Source of the DNA: JANXSS01 sp040385645
Lineage (GTDB): Bacteria; Pseudomonadota; Gammaproteobacteria; Burkholderiales; Burkholderiaceae_D
Direction: 5' to 3'
Length of the DNA: 64,000 bases
Assembly: GCA_040385645.1 (NCBI GenBank)
Contig: JAZKGZ010000015.1
Coordinates: 144,716-208,715, forward strand
Positions 62,654 to 64,000 of the stretch are shown piece after piece. The notes beneath the pieces were generated by a model. It had not been told where the DNA came from. It made no database searches and was given only the letters and a program-made list of their open reading frames with translations. How positions within the stretch are numbered: position 1 is the first letter of the stretch; each line of letters begins with the position of its first letter. Both the position numbers and the translations under genes were made by a program.

Positions 62654-63658
62654 ATGAAACGAATTAGTCTGACGCAGCATTTGATCGAACAACAACGTGA
62701 ACACAATAGCATTCCGGCGGAGTTGCGTTTGTTGATCGAAGTCGTCGCACGTGCCTGCAAAACAATCAGTCACGCAGTGGGCAAAGGTGCGTTGGGTGAT
62801 GTACTCGGGACAGCCCACAGCGAAAACATACAGGGTGAAATTCAAAAGAAGCTGGATGTGATCTCCAATGAAATTTTGCTTGAGGCAAACGAGTGGGGCG
62901 GCCACCTCGCGGCGATGGCATCTGAAGAAATGGAAACGATTCACCCGATTCCCAATCGTTATCCGATGGGCGAATACATGCTTTTGTTCGACCCACTAGA
63001 CGGGTCAAGCAATATCGATGTCAATGTCTCGATCGGTACGATTTTTTCAGTACTCAAAGCACCCGACGGCATGACGCTCCCGCAAGAGAAAGATTTTCTT
63101 CAGCCTGGCAGTCAGCAGGTCGCAGCAGGCTACGCCGTCTATGGCCCACAAACCGTATTGGTTTTGAGTACTGGTAACGGTGTCCATTGTTTTACGCTCG
63201 ATCGAGAAATGGGTTCGTGGGTTCTTACGCAGCGCGATATGAAGATACCTGCGCAAACAAAAGAATATTCGATCAACGCCTCTAATAGTCGACATTGGCA
63301 CGGGCCAGTCGGTCGGTATATAGCCGAATTAGAAGCCGGTGTTGAAGGGCCACGTGGCAAAGACTTCAATATGCGCTGGGTTGCATCGATGGTTGCGGAT
63401 GTACATCGCATTCTGACACGTGGTGGGATATTCATGTACCCCGCTGATGCTCGTGATCCGGGTAAGCCCGGCAAGCTCCGATTGATGTACGAAGCCAATC
63501 CGATGGCATTTCTTGTGGAGCAGGCAGGAGGAGCGGCAACCGATGGAGTCGAGAGGATTCTTTCCCTCCAGCCACAAAAGCTTCATCAGCGTGTCCCTGT
63601 CTTCCTCGGCTCCAAAGAAGAAGTGGATCGCGTCACCAGTTACCATGCTGCCGAATAA
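62654..63658 (+). CDS. fbp: Fructose-1,6-bisphosphatase class I
   Basis: 334 residues from the ATG at 62654, which has GAGGA 6 nt upstream; the frame begins 7 codons earlier. Gluconeogenic phosphatase. The metal-binding FDPLDGSSNIDVNVSIGTIFSV and the C-terminal YEANPMAFLVEQAGGAATDG are diagnostic. Starts 55 bp after pepN. Confidence 0.95.
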   Translation: MKRISLTQHLIEQQREHNSIPAELRLLIEVVARACKTISHAVGKGALGDVLGTAHSENIQGEIQKKLDVISNEILLEANEWGGHLAAMASEEMETIHPIPNRYPMGEYMLLFDPLDGSSNIDVNVSIGTIFSVLKAPDGMTLPQEKDFLQPGSQQVAAGYAVYGPQTVLVLSTGNGVHCFTLDREMGSWVLTQRDMKIPAQTKEYSINASNSRHWHGPVGRYIAELEAGVEGPRGKDFNMRWVASMVADVHRILTRGGIFMYPADARDPGKPGKLRLMYEANPMAFLVEQAGGAATDGVERILSLQPQKLHQRVPVFLGSKEEVDRVTSYHAAE

Positions 63659-63731
63659 ATTATGCAGTAAATCTGCTTTATTCCTGTGTTTTGCCGTTGG
63701 ACAGGCATACCGAGATGAAAGCTAATCACAG

Positions 63732-63761
63732 TTGGCAAGTGGGCCGCAGTTTTGGTATAAT
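63732..63761 (+). promoter_or_regulatory. Strong sigma-70 promoter without an obvious gene
   Basis: TTGGCA (63732-63737), 18-bp spacer, TATAAT (63756-63761): 5/6 and 6/6 matches. Transcription would start near 63768 and run at once into a perfect 46-bp palindrome. A 24-codon frame (63776-63850, MGPCKSLKSTLFKLLQGKK...) spans the palindrome but has no ribosome-binding site. The product is probably a small RNA or leader. Confidence 0.55.
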
Positions 63762-63780
63762 TTTGCTCCCGTCGCATGGG

Positions 63781-63826
63781 GCCCTGCAAAAGTTTAAAAA
63801 GCACGCTTTTTAAACTTTTGCAGGGC
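63781..63826. repeat. Perfect 46-bp palindrome (22-bp arms, 2-bp centre)
   Basis: 63781-63802 is exactly complementary to 63805-63826, with AC in the centre. The arms begin GCCCTGC and end AAAAAGC. It is not a normal terminator: a run of A, not T, follows on the plus strand. It may be a processing stem, an RNase III site or a recombination relic. Confidence 0.85.
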
Positions 63827-63948
63827 AAAAAATTGCTGGAAGCATTTTGAGGTTGGTAGGCTGTTCCGTAAGTGCTGTTTGCTGTGTACAGCACACCGAG
63901 GCGGACTGAGGGCGACCGAGAAAATGCAAAAAAACGTTGGAATTACAG

Positions 63949-63977
63949 TTGACTGATTCAAGCAAGGGCGTCATAAT
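63949..63977 (+). promoter_or_regulatory. Likely P1 promoter of an rRNA operon beyond the right edge
   Basis: TTGACT (63949-63954), 17-bp spacer, CATAAT (63972-63977), then CTCATCTCTTTGCTGCTGAC. The TTGCTGCTGAC leader is what I recall upstream of 16S rRNA genes in Burkholderiales. The 16S gene itself is not in the window. The 63.83-63.94 kb stretch has no convincing gene. Confidence 0.5.
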
Positions 63978-64000
63978 CTCATCTCTTTGCTGCTGACGAA

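Noticed and set aside
63776..63850. 24-codon frame across the 46-bp palindrome as a leader peptide
   Set aside because: No ribosome-binding site, only about 8 nt from the predicted transcription start, and no downstream biosynthetic gene to attenuate.

Overview
The window looks like a chromosomal segment of a betaproteobacterium of the order Burkholderiales, probably close to Oxalobacteraceae. Three things point there: gene orders such as rpsU-yqeY-dnaG-rpoD-tRNA and yebC-purD-hemF-nadD-rsfS-rlmH-maf-rng, a PHA phasin, and an rRNA-type leader at the right edge. This is a judgement from gene content and order; no database search was possible. No CRISPR array, prophage or intact insertion sequence was seen.

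Layout. 1-4.5 kb: 3' end of xerD, a phasin, a small charged protein, an EEP-family phosphatase/nuclease, plsY and tsaD. 4.8-11.8 kb: an assimilatory nitrate/nitrite operon (Tat-exported NrtA-like binding protein, nirB, nirD, nasA) behind a near-consensus sigma-54 promoter. 11.8-19.8 kb: ybiB, a flavoprotein, the rpsU-yqeY-dnaG-rpoD block, a CAU-anticodon tRNA (Ile2-like) and two strong terminators. 19.8-24.1 kb: a decayed VapC toxin fragment, an unknown small gene, an RhlE-type helicase, gluQRS and a pirin.

24.3-39.9 kb is a surface-polysaccharide (O-antigen-like) locus. It holds two GDP-fucose-synthase-type reductases, gmd, an ABC exporter (wzm/wzt, with an extended Wzt C-terminal domain), two methyltransferases, four glycosyltransferases, a GtrA flippase-like protein and a 998-residue polytopic membrane protein. 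From about 28.9 to 35.8 kb the DNA is clearly richer in A+T than its surroundings, which suggests acquired DNA. The most striking observation is that the 998-residue protein carries a periplasmic F5/8-type domain with the exact L-fucose-binding signature of F-type lectins (H-X26-R-X-D-X4-R plus vicinal cysteines), in the same locus as the GDP-L-fucose genes gmd and fcl. The cluster may therefore make a fucosylated glycan and also encode a membrane machine that recognises it.

39.9-64 kb is mostly core: trhO, dnaE, a secreted harpin-like lytic transglycosylase, LPS-core genes (waaE-like, msbA, waaF), the rng-maf-rlmH-rsfS-nadD-hemF-purD-yebC group, a HerA-like ATPase, ribA, a DMT transporter with a tiny membrane protein, pepN and fbp. 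The right edge has a strong promoter running into a perfect 46-bp palindrome, then what looks like the promoter of an rRNA operon lying just outside the window.
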